Assembly: GCA_003116975.1 (NCBI GenBank)
Contig: BGKB01000181.1
Location: 62,001 to 126,000 of the forward strand
Length of the DNA: 64,000 bases
Reading direction: 5' to 3'
DNA from: Aurantiochytrium sp. KH105
Taxonomy: Eukaryota > Sar > Bigyra > Thraustochytrida > Thraustochytriidae
Under the pieces are notes generated by a model. The model did no database searches. It was not told the origin of the DNA and was given only the letters and a program-made list of their open reading frames with translations. Of the stretch, positions 9,832 through 20,022 are shown one piece after another. Position 1 is the first letter of the stretch; every line of letters starts with the position of its first letter. The position numbers and the translations under genes were made by a program.

Positions 9832-12800
9832 ATGGCCGACGGCAGCCTTGAGGAATTGCGTCGACAAGTGGCGCAAGACAAGGGCGTAAGAAGGGCGGCC
9901 ATCGGACTCTGGGCCCTTCTTGGAAAATATGACGCCGGTCTTGCCGATCGAGGCGAGGTCGAAAAGCTAGCAAGTCGCGTAGCCAAGACGCTGCTCGCCG
10001 GCTGCTCCGATGAACACGCCCTGGCGACGGCGCGCCAGGCTTTCCTGGCCACGCCCACCATGGATATTTCGCAGTTTCTTGCATGGATTCTTGGAATTGC
10101 TCATCTGTACTGTGAATCAGCAAATCCCCTCGAATATGAAGCCTTCCTCGTGGGCCTCAAGCTGCGCATCACGTCAGTCTACCTCGACGATGCGTCATTT
10201 CAAGACAAGGTGGCTCTTTCTGCAAAGGTGTGTAAAGTCCCGTATGATGGCGACATAGAGGCCTTTTGGCGCATGCAAATCGCTGCCGGCTTCGGCAACA
10301 CATGGAAACCTGAAAGACTTCCGTCGTGCAAGTCGTCCTCCAAAGGCGCACAGTTAGTTGTCCTCGTTCCCGTATCGGACACAGACGCCAAACGAATCGA
10401 CAAAGCAGTGGCGCAGCAGGACAGCGGCCTCAAAGTATGCCTGCAAAAGCTCACAGACCTTGGCGAAGTCGTGCCCATGCCCTCCCATGCGGGCATTCGG
10501 GATCCGGATGAGCCCCATTTGCTGTGGTCCCCTCAAAATGCAGCTCAGACAGACAATGCAGTCTTTGCAGACGCGCTCCTGATGCGATACACGAGCACTT
10601 TCGGGCAAAGCACGCCCAAGGCAAAGCTCGCCCTCCAGGATGCACGCCGTGCAGAAAGCGATATGCAAGACGCAAAGGAGGAAGAGCAGAAGGAGGAGAG
10701 AAACGTGATGCCACGCAGGCACGCCAAAATACCAGCGGGGGGTCTCGGCGCAGTTCCTCCCCACGTCGTCGTTGTGGGCCCACCGCGTTCGGGGAAAACT
10801 TCCGTGGCCAAATGTATTGCGGAGCGTGCTGGTCTTTCGTACATCAAGTCCGCTGACGCATGCTCCTTTACGTTGCGCGATGCAATCGCAGCTTGTGGGG
10901 GCTATGCCGTGGATGCAAACGGAAGCATCGAAGCCACGCACGAGACGGACGAGGAGACGCGCAAGGCAATTCTCCCCTCTGTAGTCATTCACCTCAAGAT
11001 GCGTAAAGAAGATGCGCGGAAGCGTCTTGCTAGTCTCCGCGTGCATCCAGACGCAGGAGAGATTTACACTGGCGCACAAGTTGCGGAAATGCGAGCCGCC
11101 GAGGAGAGAGAAGCCGAAGCTAAGGCACGAAAGGCTGCCGCAGCGGCAGCACGAGAAGCTCAGGGTGAAGATGGAGAGGATGTCGAGGAGCAAGATGAGC
11201 CCGAAGCCGGCGACGAGGGATCCGTCAGCGAAGACGACCCAGAAAACAAGGTCGTCGTTCCGCGGCTCGAGGATCTCAAGCCACTGCATACATCGGAAGA
11301 AATCGACGAGATGTTAAACACGTACAACGACATTGTTGCAGAGGCTGAAAAGGAGGCAGTGCGCATCATCGAGGTGGACGCGACTTTGCCATTCCATCGC
11401 ATGGTCGAATCGGCCTTTGATCGACTTTCCGACGCCAATGGAGGTCTGGCCGAGGACGCTCTCACGAAAGCCTACAATGTTCCTAGGCCATTGCTATACA
11501 CGCCTCCAGAACCAGTCGACGGCGCTACCGACGACGCAGCGGAAGATGGTGATGAAACGCCCGAGGAGCCTGAAGAACCTCCGCTGGAAGGTCCAGACGA
11601 GGAACGAGAGCTGCGGCACCAGCTTTTGTATAATGTCTCCGTCGAATTTGCGGACAAGTCCTCGTTGCAATCCATGGACGATGCCGCCGAAGCGAGCGAA
11701 GAGGAAGTTCCGGTGCAGTACTCTCCACCCCAAGCAAGTTTTCGGCATTTATCTCCCTGGGGATTGACATGCCCTGTCTCCTGCGAGGAAGGTCGTGCTC
11801 GCTATTCCATTCTCTGGCGCGGATTGGTGTACTTTTGTGCATCGAAAGAAGCCATGCATTCATTCATGAAAGATCCCAAGGCTTATGCTCTTGGCAACCC
11901 GCAGCGCGCAGGACGTATTTTGGTCGTTGCAGGCGAGAGTATCTTGGCCGACCAGGCCACAGCTGCACTGGTACAGACGTATGGCTGGGAGAATATGACG
12001 TCCACAGCCGGAGCCTGGTACGTGGAGCCCGAAACTACTGAGGAAGAAGAGAAAGCTCCAGACGACGACATCAACGCAGAGGGCGAGGGCTCCGAGCAAG
12101 AAGCACCACCTCGTGAGCATCCTCTTGCGACGACCCTGTCAGGAAATCGCTGGGCACTTGCAGTCTGTGCTGAAACTGTTACACCCGAGCGTGCTCTGGA
12201 AGTTCTCGAAAGCGCGAATCGCCTGCCAAGACTTGTGGTATTTGTCAAGAAGCCACCACCACAGGCCAAGGAGCCGTCTTCGTCTGAAAACAGCGAGACA
12301 CAAGACGCGGAATCAGCTGCACAAGACGCTGAGACTTCTCAAGAGAACCCTCAAGAGGAAGTCGACCCTGCGCAGCAGACCTGGGCTGACCTTTGCGACG
12401 CGCGAGGGGTCCCATTTCTCCCCACGGTCTCCGGGCAGTCATCATCATCTTGCTCGGACCAAGATCAAGATCAAGATCAAGACCGAGGCCAAGACCAAGA
12501 CCAAGACCAAGACCAAGACCACGAGCAAGATCAAGCAGCCAACGAAACAACCAGTGAGGAAAAGACGAGCGAAGAGCTCTCGCTTGCAGATTTTACAGAT
12601 CCGCTCGAAATGATTCCACGAGCGCTCGAGGAAGAATTTGCGAGCAAAGCTATCGAAGACGGCAACTTTGCAAAGCTTTTAGGATGGAGTGGATCTTTCT
12701 GCCCCGTGACCTTGATCGAAAGTGGAAGACTCGTGCCAGGGCAAGCCGAGCTCGTCGCGTACCATGAGCGCGAGTTCTTCAAGTTCGCTTCGAATGCAGC

Positions 12801-15237
12801 AATGGAAGCGTTTCGGAGCGAGCCCGCACGGTTTGCACGCCCTGATATTTTGGTGCGTCCAAACCCAGTGGTACTTTTGCTGGGCGCGGCAGGAACGGGC
12901 AAAACGGCAAGCGCGGACTTCCTTGCGACATCATTTGGGCTGCGCAAAGTGTCTCGAAGGGATCTTGAAATCCACGTGGCCACCCGTCGACTCGCGCGGC
13001 AGACGCTAGCAGAGGGAGTGCAATCGGTGACGGTCTCGTTGGAGAGCGCTGCGCAGACTGCACCTGTTGAAGCAACTTCAGAAGAGGCCGAAGAAAACGA
13101 TGACGCTGCAAGTGCTGGCGAGAACGTGCAAACCGAAGAGGCTGAGCAGGAACCTGCAGACGAGGCCAATGAGGATGCTCCAGACGAGGAAGCAATCGCC
13201 GAGGCACGTCGCGAGGCTGAACGGGCTGCCGACGAGGAGGTGCGTTATGCGTATCTTGCAGAGACAATTCGCGCAGGGGGCTGCGTTCTTGACGACGTTC
13301 TCGACGAAATGATTCAGGTCGAACGACTCGCAAGCGAATTGCTCGTACCCACAGTTGTCCTTCGTCTCGTCGCGGACCAGGAGGTGGCCGTGGAGAGGAC
13401 GATGATGGCTACCTTTCGCTGGACTCCGCCAGTACCCAAAGCGCAACAAGACCCGGAAGCACCCGCAGACGGCACAGAAGGCGACGAAGCCGAAGAGGAA
13501 GAGCAGAACCCAGAAGAGCTTCGGGAAGCAGCCCGCGCTGCCTGGGAAGAGAACGTTCGTGCACAATTTACCCAACGAGAGGAAGTGACTGCAGCCATGC
13601 TCCAATTTTTGAGCGCAGCGGGGGTCACGTGTCACGATAATATCGACATGTCTGGCAAGGCAGGTCTGCAGCCTTCCCTGCGACGACTTCGTGCTGCAGT
13701 CCAAGTGCACACGCGCTCGAGTCCTCGCGCTCTCGACGCCCACCAGACGTGTCTTGTGTCGCATGGAATGGCCAACAAGCTTCGAGAAGAAGGCCTTGTG
13801 ACTGGGGCCCCGCTCGGAAGTCGCTGTCCGGCTGAACTCGTCGACTACGGGCAGCTTTTCAAGTGCCACAACCAGTCTGTCGAAGACGCAGCAGCTGGCG
13901 TTGTCGTGTATAACGGGCAACTCTTTGCGCCAGGATCTGTACGAAATGCCAAGCGCCTGCTTGACAACCCCGGGCCCTTTGCGGAGCGAAGCAAGTCCTT
14001 GGTCTCTGTGCCACCAAGGCAACTCTTCCGCAGCAGCGTTGTGGGCGGCGCCGAGGGCAGATCGACTGCGGTCGCACAAAGTTTAAGCAAAGCATTGGGC
14101 GCCGTATACGTATCGGTGGAGACCGCTCTCGAGTACGTGCAAGCTCGCGCCATCGACGAGGACTCTGGCGAATTATGGGTACTTGGAGCACTTTTGCAGA
14201 ACGGCGAGCCAAGTGCCGAGTTAGTGATGCAGTGTGTGGTGGCGCGGTGCAAAGCCGAGGATGCGTCGCTGCGAGGCTTTGTCTTGGACCAGTTCCCTCG
14301 CACCGTGCTTGACGCTGCGCAATTGGAGAGCGAAGGACTTCTTCCCGATGCATTGGTGCACTGCGGCGCACTCCATGGTCCATGCCTCGGCGACCTCGTT
14401 GACCTCGAACACTGGTTTGCAGGATGGGCATCCGTGTCGCAGGTTCACGTAAGCGCAGACACTTCAGTTTGGCGCGCGGTCGACAAGACTTGCGCTGCGC
14501 TTGTTCAAGAGAAAAGCCCCTCCTCGTGCGCCACATCCAGCACCGTACGAGAGGACGAAGAAATTGGTGCGCAGATCGTGGACCTCCTTGGTACGCTTGG
14601 AAGTTACGATCTACTCGAGAACTCGCCTGCTCTCGGGTACTGCCTCGTGAGTTTTGCAGATGGGTCGCAAGAGTCGTTGCAAAAAGGTAGTCCAAGCACT
14701 CTCGCGCGTCACAAGGGCCAACTGTACGCCTTTACAGGCCCTGAGGAGGCGGCTCGATTCGTGCAGGATCCCAATGCATTTGTGACGCATGTGGATGACC
14801 TCTGCCGGGCGGTAAAGGCCTTGCCGCTCAGCCCAGCCGCAATGCTTGCACAAGGAGATCAAATTGGCTACCTGGAGCACACGCTCGCCCCTCTGTTGCG
14901 CGAGGGTCTTGAGCAATGTGGTATCCAGCGGCTCAAGCATCCGTCGCTCAGCATTGAAGAGTCGTGCGCCAAATTTTTGGCGCTATTTTTGCGAGCGCGG
15001 AACGAGAAGGTGAGCCGCACGGCGCGAGTTCGGCGCGAAGAGATGCTCGATCAATTTCTGAGCGAGTGCCAGCTCTTCGAGCAAATTGCAGAGCAGGCCG
15101 TCGGAGGTTCGGGTCTGCGTGCTGTGCGAAGCTGCCGTAACGACCTTGCGGCGCGCGCGGCGCTCGTCGACCGGTTCGAGGACCTTTTGCAGCAGCCACC
15201 AAGCATCTTGGTGGCGCGATTCACTCCATCACAATAA
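9832..15237 (+). CDS. AK9: AK9-like multidomain adenylate kinase protein
   Basis: An 1801-residue single-exon frame, close to the length of vertebrate AK9 (about 1900). It has two intact kinase P-loops, GPPRSGKT (about 316-323) and GAAGTGKT (about 1020-1027). A third kinase-like unit has a degenerate loop (GGAEGRST, about 1404) but keeps the adenylate-kinase helix GFVLDQFPRTVLDAAQLES (about 1482-1500). Modules beginning CPVSCEEGRARY (about 645-690), CPVTLIESG (about 955-1005) and CPAELVDYGQLF (about 1330-1385), and a weaker one near 1603-1650, look like repeated YHS-type modules. A Dpy-30-like helix pair, YLEHTLAPLLREGLEQCG, is at about 1678. Acidic Glu/Ala linkers and an Asp-Gln dipeptide run (about 878-905) separate the units. 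AK9-type proteins convert NMPs to NDPs, and many long adenylate kinases act in cilia. The start follows a tetranucleotide repeat. Confidence 0.85.
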   Translation: MADGSLEELRRQVAQDKGVRRAAIGLWALLGKYDAGLADRGEVEKLASRVAKTLLAGCSDEHALATARQAFLATPTMDISQFLAWILGIAHLYCESANPLEYEAFLVGLKLRITSVYLDDASFQDKVALSAKVCKVPYDGDIEAFWRMQIAAGFGNTWKPERLPSCKSSSKGAQLVVLVPVSDTDAKRIDKAVAQQDSGLKVCLQKLTDLGEVVPMPSHAGIRDPDEPHLLWSPQNAAQTDNAVFADALLMRYTSTFGQSTPKAKLALQDARRAESDMQDAKEEEQKEERNVMPRRHAKIPAGGLGAVPPHVVVVGPPRSGKTSVAKCIAERAGLSYIKSADACSFTLRDAIAACGGYAVDANGSIEATHETDEETRKAILPSVVIHLKMRKEDARKRLASLRVHPDAGEIYTGAQVAEMRAAEEREAEAKARKAAAAAAREAQGEDGEDVEEQDEPEAGDEGSVSEDDPENKVVVPRLEDLKPLHTSEEIDEMLNTYNDIVAEAEKEAVRIIEVDATLPFHRMVESAFDRLSDANGGLAEDALTKAYNVPRPLLYTPPEPVDGATDDAAEDGDETPEEPEEPPLEGPDEERELRHQLLYNVSVEFADKSSLQSMDDAAEASEEEVPVQYSPPQASFRHLSPWGLTCPVSCEEGRARYSILWRGLVYFCASKEAMHSFMKDPKAYALGNPQRAGRILVVAGESILADQATAALVQTYGWENMTSTAGAWYVEPETTEEEEKAPDDDINAEGEGSEQEAPPREHPLATTLSGNRWALAVCAETVTPERALEVLESANRLPRLVVFVKKPPPQAKEPSSSENSETQDAESAAQDAETSQENPQEEVDPAQQTWADLCDARGVPFLPTVSGQSSSSCSDQDQDQDQDRGQDQDQDQDQDHEQDQAANETTSEEKTSEELSLADFTDPLEMIPRALEEEFASKAIEDGNFAKLLGWSGSFCPVTLIESGRLVPGQAELVAYHEREFFKFASNAAMEAFRSEPARFARPDILVRPNPVVLLLGAAGTGKTASADFLATSFGLRKVSRRDLEIHVATRRLARQTLAEGVQSVTVSLESAAQTAPVEATSEEAEENDDAASAGENVQTEEAEQEPADEANEDAPDEEAIAEARREAERAADEEVRYAYLAETIRAGGCVLDDVLDEMIQVERLASELLVPTVVLRLVADQEVAVERTMMATFRWTPPVPKAQQDPEAPADGTEGDEAEEEEQNPEELREAARAAWEENVRAQFTQREEVTAAMLQFLSAAGVTCHDNIDMSGKAGLQPSLRRLRAAVQVHTRSSPRALDAHQTCLVSHGMANKLREEGLVTGAPLGSRCPAELVDYGQLFKCHNQSVEDAAAGVVVYNGQLFAPGSVRNAKRLLDNPGPFAERSKSLVSVPPRQLFRSSVVGGAEGRSTAVAQSLSKALGAVYVSVETALEYVQARAIDEDSGELWVLGALLQNGEPSAELVMQCVVARCKAEDASLRGFVLDQFPRTVLDAAQLESEGLLPDALVHCGALHGPCLGDLVDLEHWFAGWASVSQVHVSADTSVWRAVDKTCAALVQEKSPSSCATSSTVREDEEIGAQIVDLLGTLGSYDLLENSPALGYCLVSFADGSQESLQKGSPSTLARHKGQLYAFTGPEEAARFVQDPNAFVTHVDDLCRAVKALPLSPAAMLAQGDQIGYLEHTLAPLLREGLEQCGIQRLKHPSLSIEESCAKFLALFLRARNEKVSRTARVRREEMLDQFLSECQLFEQIAEQAVGGSGLRAVRSCRNDLAARAALVDRFEDLLQQPPSILVARFTPSQ
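12461..12537 (+). repeat. Coding (GAYCAA)n repeat, Asp-Gln tract
   Basis: A hexanucleotide repeat inside the AK9-like gene encodes about a dozen DQ dipeptides in an acidic linker between kinase units. It probably varies in length between strains. Confidence 0.9.
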
Positions 15238-15568
15238 TCAAAATTTTGCAAGTGGCCCTGGCCCATGAAAGTGAAATTGATTTTCTTTGTGCGCTTGCTT
15301 GCTCGCTCGCTCGCTCGTACGTACGTGCACACGTGCGAAAGAGAGAGAGAGAGAGAGAGAGAGAACAATGTTATTGCCAAGATGTACGTCAGCACATGAG
15401 ATAAACCGAATAATAAAATCAGGTTGTTCAAATTCCTTGGGGTCGATTACCATGCGTTGCATACGTAAAGGTCCAAACAGAGCCGGGAAGAGCACAACAC
15501 CTCACAGAAAAGGCCAGAGGTTGCTTGCTTGCTAGCGAGAATTGCAAAAGACACACAAAAAAAGACCT
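15238..15568. other. Convergent 3' spacer with (GA)n
   Basis: This 331-bp spacer lies between the AK9-like stop and the ankyrin gene stop. It contains a GCTC/GTAC-rich tract (15295-15335) and a (GA)n run (15340-15364). No gene is seen. Confidence 0.7.
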
Positions 15569-18500
15569 TCACTTGTTCAAGAGATGCGGGAGGACAGCGC
15601 CCTGTTCGACGAGAACGAGAGCGACGTGAGTGTTTCCCTGATTGATTGCCAGATCAAGAGCCGAGGCACCGTCGCGGTCCGCATGATGTACATCAGCGCC
15701 AGAAGCCACTAGAATTCGAATCGCCTCGTCATTCCCTGCCACGCTAGCCCACGCAAGTGGCGTTCTGCCGATTGCATCAAAGACATTAACGTGCGCGCCA
15801 TGCTTGATCAAAAGGGAAATCATGTCATTGCGTCCAAAGTAGCTCGCGAGATGCAAAAGCGAGGGGCCTTCACGTGTATCAAAGTTGACATTGGCGCCGG
15901 GCTGTTGTAAGAGACGCGCCAACAATTCCGTGTTGCCTAATCGAAGCGCAGTAATGAGCGCATTCGTTCGAGCGTGTTTGGCGCCCGAAAGCGCATTGAC
16001 ATCAGCACCTGCCTTCAAGAGCGTGTCAACGAGAGGAAGATTGTCTTGCTCGCAAGCCCAAACAAGGAGGCTATGCGCTGTCGACGCATCGACAATAGTG
16101 TTGATGTCGAGCTTGCATTCTTCGATCATGAGTTTGGCAAGGTCGATCTTGTTTTGCGCCAGAGCGGCGACGATGGGCTTGCGAGGCCGCGATGTAACGA
16201 GTGTCTTTTCGCCCTCCCGGGCTGTAGGTTTCTTGTCCTTTTCTTCGGCAGTCGACTCGGGAACATCCATATTCGGGTCGGCACCGACGGCGAGAAGGCT
16301 TTTGACAAAGTCTAGATCCGGGTTGTCCGCATAGCAAAGGTCGAGAAGCATGAGCGTGGTCACGACCTTCTTCTTGGCGGGGTCGGCGGCGTCAGCGCCC
16401 CCGAGAACCTGCTCCAAGAGGGACAGCTTGCCCTTGAAGAGCTTGGCCACAAAACCTGGGTCCGAGGAGAAAACCTCAGGCCCCAACTTGGCCCCACTCG
16501 TGATAAGAGCTTCCACCTCTTCCTCATAGCCGAGCTCGCACGCGAGAAGCAAGGGCGATCCGCGCTGGGGATCTGCTTTGCACTCACGCACCAGCACCTT
16601 GATGAACCGACCATTGCGATGGCGCACACAGGTCCGCAAGGGTGTCTCGCCGTTATGCATGACGTTGGGGTCCGCACCCGCCTGACAGAGCTGCATCATG
16701 GCAGCGCGCACCTGGAGTCGTAGCCGCTTTTCCGTGAGCGTACAAAGAAAAATGAGCGCTGGGTCTTCGTCGCTGTAGCGCTTTTCTGCATCGGGGTCGA
16801 CCTCCTTGAGGCGGCGCATAAAGGTGAGAATGCGGTGGCCCTCAGAGAAAGAGCGCGTGACAATGAAGAAGAAGAGCAAGAGACGCACGGGCGACTTGAG
16901 TCCCCAGGTGGCTGCGTATTGCGACCAGGTTTCGTTAAGCTTACAGTCCCAGTGCGCCGTGGACAGAGACCCGGATCTCTTGCGCTCCAAGTCCATGAGA
17001 CGAATGGCCATGCGGATATTGCCGCGCGCCATCGCCTGGAGAAGCGGCGTTCCCTCCACAACAGCGCTCACACGCGTGTCTGCGCGCGAAAGTTGCTGCG
17101 CGGACACGGACGACTTCTTGTCAAGGTGGAATCCAAAGGGTTTCGGGGCCGCCAAGGTCTCGAGCACCATCTGGTCGAGCTTGTCAAGCTTGCCCTCCGC
17201 ATTCAGCTTCAAGACATGGTCCACACAGAAGCGGAAGAGCTCGTCGCGAATCTGTTCCGACTCGAAGGGTTCACTCATGCGTGCAGCTTTGTCAAGCACG
17301 CACCGTAGGAGTACCGGATTTTTCAAGTCGTCCACTGCGCACTTGAAAAGTTTTGCCACATCTTGCTCGTTGCACGGAATGTCGAACTCGTCTGCAAGAA
17401 GAACGCGAATCATGTCGGCTCGACCATGCGGCGCGGTGCGCGTGAGCACGACGTCGAAAATTCCGCGGTCCTCGACGAGTTTGATTTTCTGAAGCTCGGC
17501 TCCTGCGCGGAGAAGCTTCTCAACACTTGCAGCGTCTCCCTTGGCGAAACGGCGTTGCAAGAGTTGTGTTCCAGCACGTTCCTTGTATTCGGTGATGATA
17601 CCGCACTCCACCTCGACTTCTCCGAGTTTGTTTTCCACGGCGGCGGGGACGATAAAGTACTCGTCGTCATCGGGCTTGAAAGCGACAACTTGCCCTTTGA
17701 TGGGTTCGGACGTGGGTTTTGACACTGGCACGTATTCGACTCGCCAGCCGACGGCATCGTGTCCTTTTCCTGGGGCCGCCTTGATTTTACTCAGGGCGAT
17801 GCGCCTTTCCTCCTCTTCGTCAACTACCTTTTTGGCTTCCTCTTCTTTTTCTTTTTCTTTCTCGTCGGCCTTCTCGCTTTCCTTTTTCTTTTCTTCCTCG
17901 GTGTCGTCCTTCATTTCAACGTCACCATCGTTGGCCTTGGCGGTTGCGACGGTGTCCTCTTTCTTTTCCGAGACCTTGGTGCTTTGTTTCCCTTCAGCGT
18001 TCGAGGAAGAGGAGGACGAGGAGGACGACGACGAAGCAGGGGCTGCTGCATCGCTGTTTTTGCGAGCTTGCGGACCTTCCTTTTTGGATTCCTTTCGGCG
18101 GTCTTCGGCCTCATCGTCTTCGTCGTCCCCCTCGGCCTCTTCCTCCTCCTCTTCCTCCTCGTCAACATATTCATCTTCTTCCTCTTCGTCATTCACTTGG
18201 CCGTCCTCTTCTTCTTCGTCCTGAGACGCATCTTCTTCTGCCTCGTCTTCGTTGAGATCATCCCCGGAGAGCTCGTCTTCGCCAGGTTTCAAAATATAGA
18301 CCTCGGAGATTTTTTCCCACTCGGTGTCGCCATCGTCGTAGGAGACCTGAATACGTTGACGTTTTTCCTGGACCTTGACGACGGTTCCCTTGAACCATTC
18401 CTTTTCGCCGTTCCAGTACACTTTGACGCGCTTGTCGAGGTACTTTTTCACAAGCTCCTTCTTGGAGAGAGTCCCGCGTGAGGCGCCGTCCGCGTCGACA

Positions 18501-19279
18501 GAGCTGTTGCGGCGTTTGCGCTTTTTACTATGGCTGTCGCCCTTGGCGCCGGCGTGTTTCTTCTTGGTTTTACTACTGCTACTTTCCCTTCGCATGAGCG
18601 CTGCTGCTGCTGCTGCGCCACTTTTGTGGCCATTCTTCCGGGCGTCCTCCCTGTCGTCATCGTCATCGTTGTCATTGTCGTCATCGGCTTCTTCTTCCTC
18701 CTCCTCCTCCTCCTCGTCGTCGTCAACGTCTTCATTGTTGTCCTCGTCGTCGTCGTCCTGGTCGTCATTATCTTCCTGAGCCTCTGCAACCGCTGCGGCC
18801 GCTGCGGCGGCTGCTGCAACGACATCCTTGGACCTTTTCTTCTTTTTCGTGAGCGGCCCGCCCTTGAGTTTCATAGGCGGCGTCCGGGGCCGCTTGCGCT
18901 TGCGCGGCTTGCCGTTGGACCTGCCCTGCTCGTGCGCGATCCAGTCCTCGAAGTCGAGGCCGTCCTCGTACTCCCAGGACTCCTCGCCGTCGTCGTAGCT
19001 CACCAGATACTTTTTCTTCGCGCGGGTCGGGTCGTACTTTAGCACCTCTCCGTAGTAGAACCTCTCCTCGCCGTCCCAGTACACGCCCACGCGCTTGCCC
19101 ACGGCCTCGGCGCCCACGTACATGGGCGCCCTCGCCGGGGACGCGGCGCTATCGCGCAGCTGCTCCTTCTTCTCGCCATCCTGCGCCTTGCCCTGCGCCT
19201 GCTGCTGCTGCTGCGGAGGCGGTGGCGGCGGCGGTGGCGGCGGCGGCGGCGGCGGCGCGGTGCCTTCGTCCTGGGCCAT
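15569..19279 (-). CDS. Tudor/Agenet-like and ankyrin-repeat protein
   Basis: A 1236-residue protein. The N-terminus has a run of 14 prolines. Two similar small-barrel modules follow: VGVYWDGEERFYYGEVLKYD...YLVSYDDGEESWEYE (about 61-107) and VKVYWNGEKEWFKGTVVKV...IQVSYDDGDTEWEKI (about 285-330). Their W-x-G-x-x-x-x-x-G-x-V and VSYDDG(E/D)xxW pattern is that of Tudor/Agenet-like domains, which read methylated lysine or arginine. Long basic and acidic low-complexity stretches connect them. The C-terminal half (about 590-1236) is ankyrin repeats, clearest near the end (RTPLAWASVAGNDEAIRILV, then DGASALDLAINQGNTHVALV). This suggests a chromatin or scaffold adaptor. No exact ortholog is recognised. 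It is divergent from SEN54. Confidence 0.85.
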   Translation of the reverse strand: MAQDEGTAPPPPPPPPPPPPPPQQQQQAQGKAQDGEKKEQLRDSAASPARAPMYVGAEAVGKRVGVYWDGEERFYYGEVLKYDPTRAKKKYLVSYDDGEESWEYEDGLDFEDWIAHEQGRSNGKPRKRKRPRTPPMKLKGGPLTKKKKRSKDVVAAAAAAAAAVAEAQEDNDDQDDDDEDNNEDVDDDEEEEEEEEEADDDNDNDDDDDREDARKNGHKSGAAAAAALMRRESSSSKTKKKHAGAKGDSHSKKRKRRNSSVDADGASRGTLSKKELVKKYLDKRVKVYWNGEKEWFKGTVVKVQEKRQRIQVSYDDGDTEWEKISEVYILKPGEDELSGDDLNEDEAEEDASQDEEEEDGQVNDEEEEDEYVDEEEEEEEEAEGDDEDDEAEDRRKESKKEGPQARKNSDAAAPASSSSSSSSSSSNAEGKQSTKVSEKKEDTVATAKANDGDVEMKDDTEEEKKKESEKADEKEKEKEEEAKKVVDEEEERRIALSKIKAAPGKGHDAVGWRVEYVPVSKPTSEPIKGQVVAFKPDDDEYFIVPAAVENKLGEVEVECGIITEYKERAGTQLLQRRFAKGDAASVEKLLRAGAELQKIKLVEDRGIFDVVLTRTAPHGRADMIRVLLADEFDIPCNEQDVAKLFKCAVDDLKNPVLLRCVLDKAARMSEPFESEQIRDELFRFCVDHVLKLNAEGKLDKLDQMVLETLAAPKPFGFHLDKKSSVSAQQLSRADTRVSAVVEGTPLLQAMARGNIRMAIRLMDLERKRSGSLSTAHWDCKLNETWSQYAATWGLKSPVRLLLFFFIVTRSFSEGHRILTFMRRLKEVDPDAEKRYSDEDPALIFLCTLTEKRLRLQVRAAMMQLCQAGADPNVMHNGETPLRTCVRHRNGRFIKVLVRECKADPQRGSPLLLACELGYEEEVEALITSGAKLGPEVFSSDPGFVAKLFKGKLSLLEQVLGGADAADPAKKKVVTTLMLLDLCYADNPDLDFVKSLLAVGADPNMDVPESTAEEKDKKPTAREGEKTLVTSRPRKPIVAALAQNKIDLAKLMIEECKLDINTIVDASTAHSLLVWACEQDNLPLVDTLLKAGADVNALSGAKHARTNALITALRLGNTELLARLLQQPGANVNFDTREGPSLLHLASYFGRNDMISLLIKHGAHVNVFDAIGRTPLAWASVAGNDEAIRILVASGADVHHADRDGASALDLAINQGNTHVALVLVEQGAVLPHLLNK

Positions 19280-20022
19280 GGCGCCTCGCGCGGCCTGCGC
19301 TGCGCCGCGCGGCGCCTCGTGCGGCGGCGTTGCCGGCCGGCAGGGGCCTGGCGATGGATCTTTGAATCTTCAAATCTCCAAATGCCCCAATGCGCGCTCG
19401 CTCCCTCCGCTGCCGCCCGCGCCGCTACGCTGCCCGCGCCGCTGCGCTGCCCGCGCCGCTGCGCTGCCCGCGCTGCGCTGCGCTGCGCTGCGCTGCTCCG
19501 CGCCCGCCCTTCGGCCTCCTCGCCTCGCGGGCGTGCTCCGTCGCTTGCCGCTTTGCTTCTGCTCCCTCCCGCTTGCCTCGAGGCGGCGGCCGCTGGAAAA
19601 AAAAGCGCAAGTGCCGCGCGCAAGTCACCTATCCGCCGCGCAAGTCGCCTATACGCGGCCGCAACTCGCCTATCCGCGCCTCTCCCTTCCCTCCCTTCCC
19701 CTGCGCGCACACGCTGGCGGCCAGCTGTGATGCAGTATGGATGATAGGTCTGTCCCCTTGGCGTCGAGGCCGCCAGGATACTCCGCTCCCGCGCCCGCCG
19801 CCGCGGACCTGCGCCGCGAGAGAAATCGCGGCGGCGCGCTCCGGCGCTGCCGTGCGGGGATCTGCGGCTCGGGTCTCGCCGGGGACGGCCGCGGGGCGCT
19901 GCGAGGCGCCGCAAGGCGCGGGCCAGGGATGCAACCGTTCGGGAGCAAGAGGAGGAATTCCGGGGCGTGAGAGACGGAATTCCGGGGCCACGAGCGACCA
20001 CTCGCAGCGCGACAAGTTCGCA
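19280..20022. promoter_or_regulatory. Divergent promoter region, ankyrin gene / SEN54
   Basis: This 743-bp GC-rich interval contains GCGCTGC-type tandem repeats (about 19430-19497), a triple array of the shared 18-bp element (19619-19677), and a duplicated GGAATTCCGGGGC unit (about 19951-19987) just before SEN54. Open frames extend from 19390 into SEN54, but the predicted extra N-terminus is Arg/Ala/Pro low complexity and I read it as noncoding. Confidence 0.65.
19605..19677. repeat. Tandem array of CGCAASTCNCCTATNCGC elements
   Basis: Three nearly identical 18-bp units lie at 19619-19636, 19639-19656 and 19660-19677, with a half unit at about 19605-19613. Unit spacing is 20-21 bp. The same element is scattered in the RagA/SELENOT promoter. 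Confidence 0.85.

Noticed and set aside
19390-20022. N-terminal extension of SEN54
   Set aside because: Composition is GC-repeat low complexity inside the divergent promoter; the tandem ATGATG at 20023 begins SEN54-like sequence.
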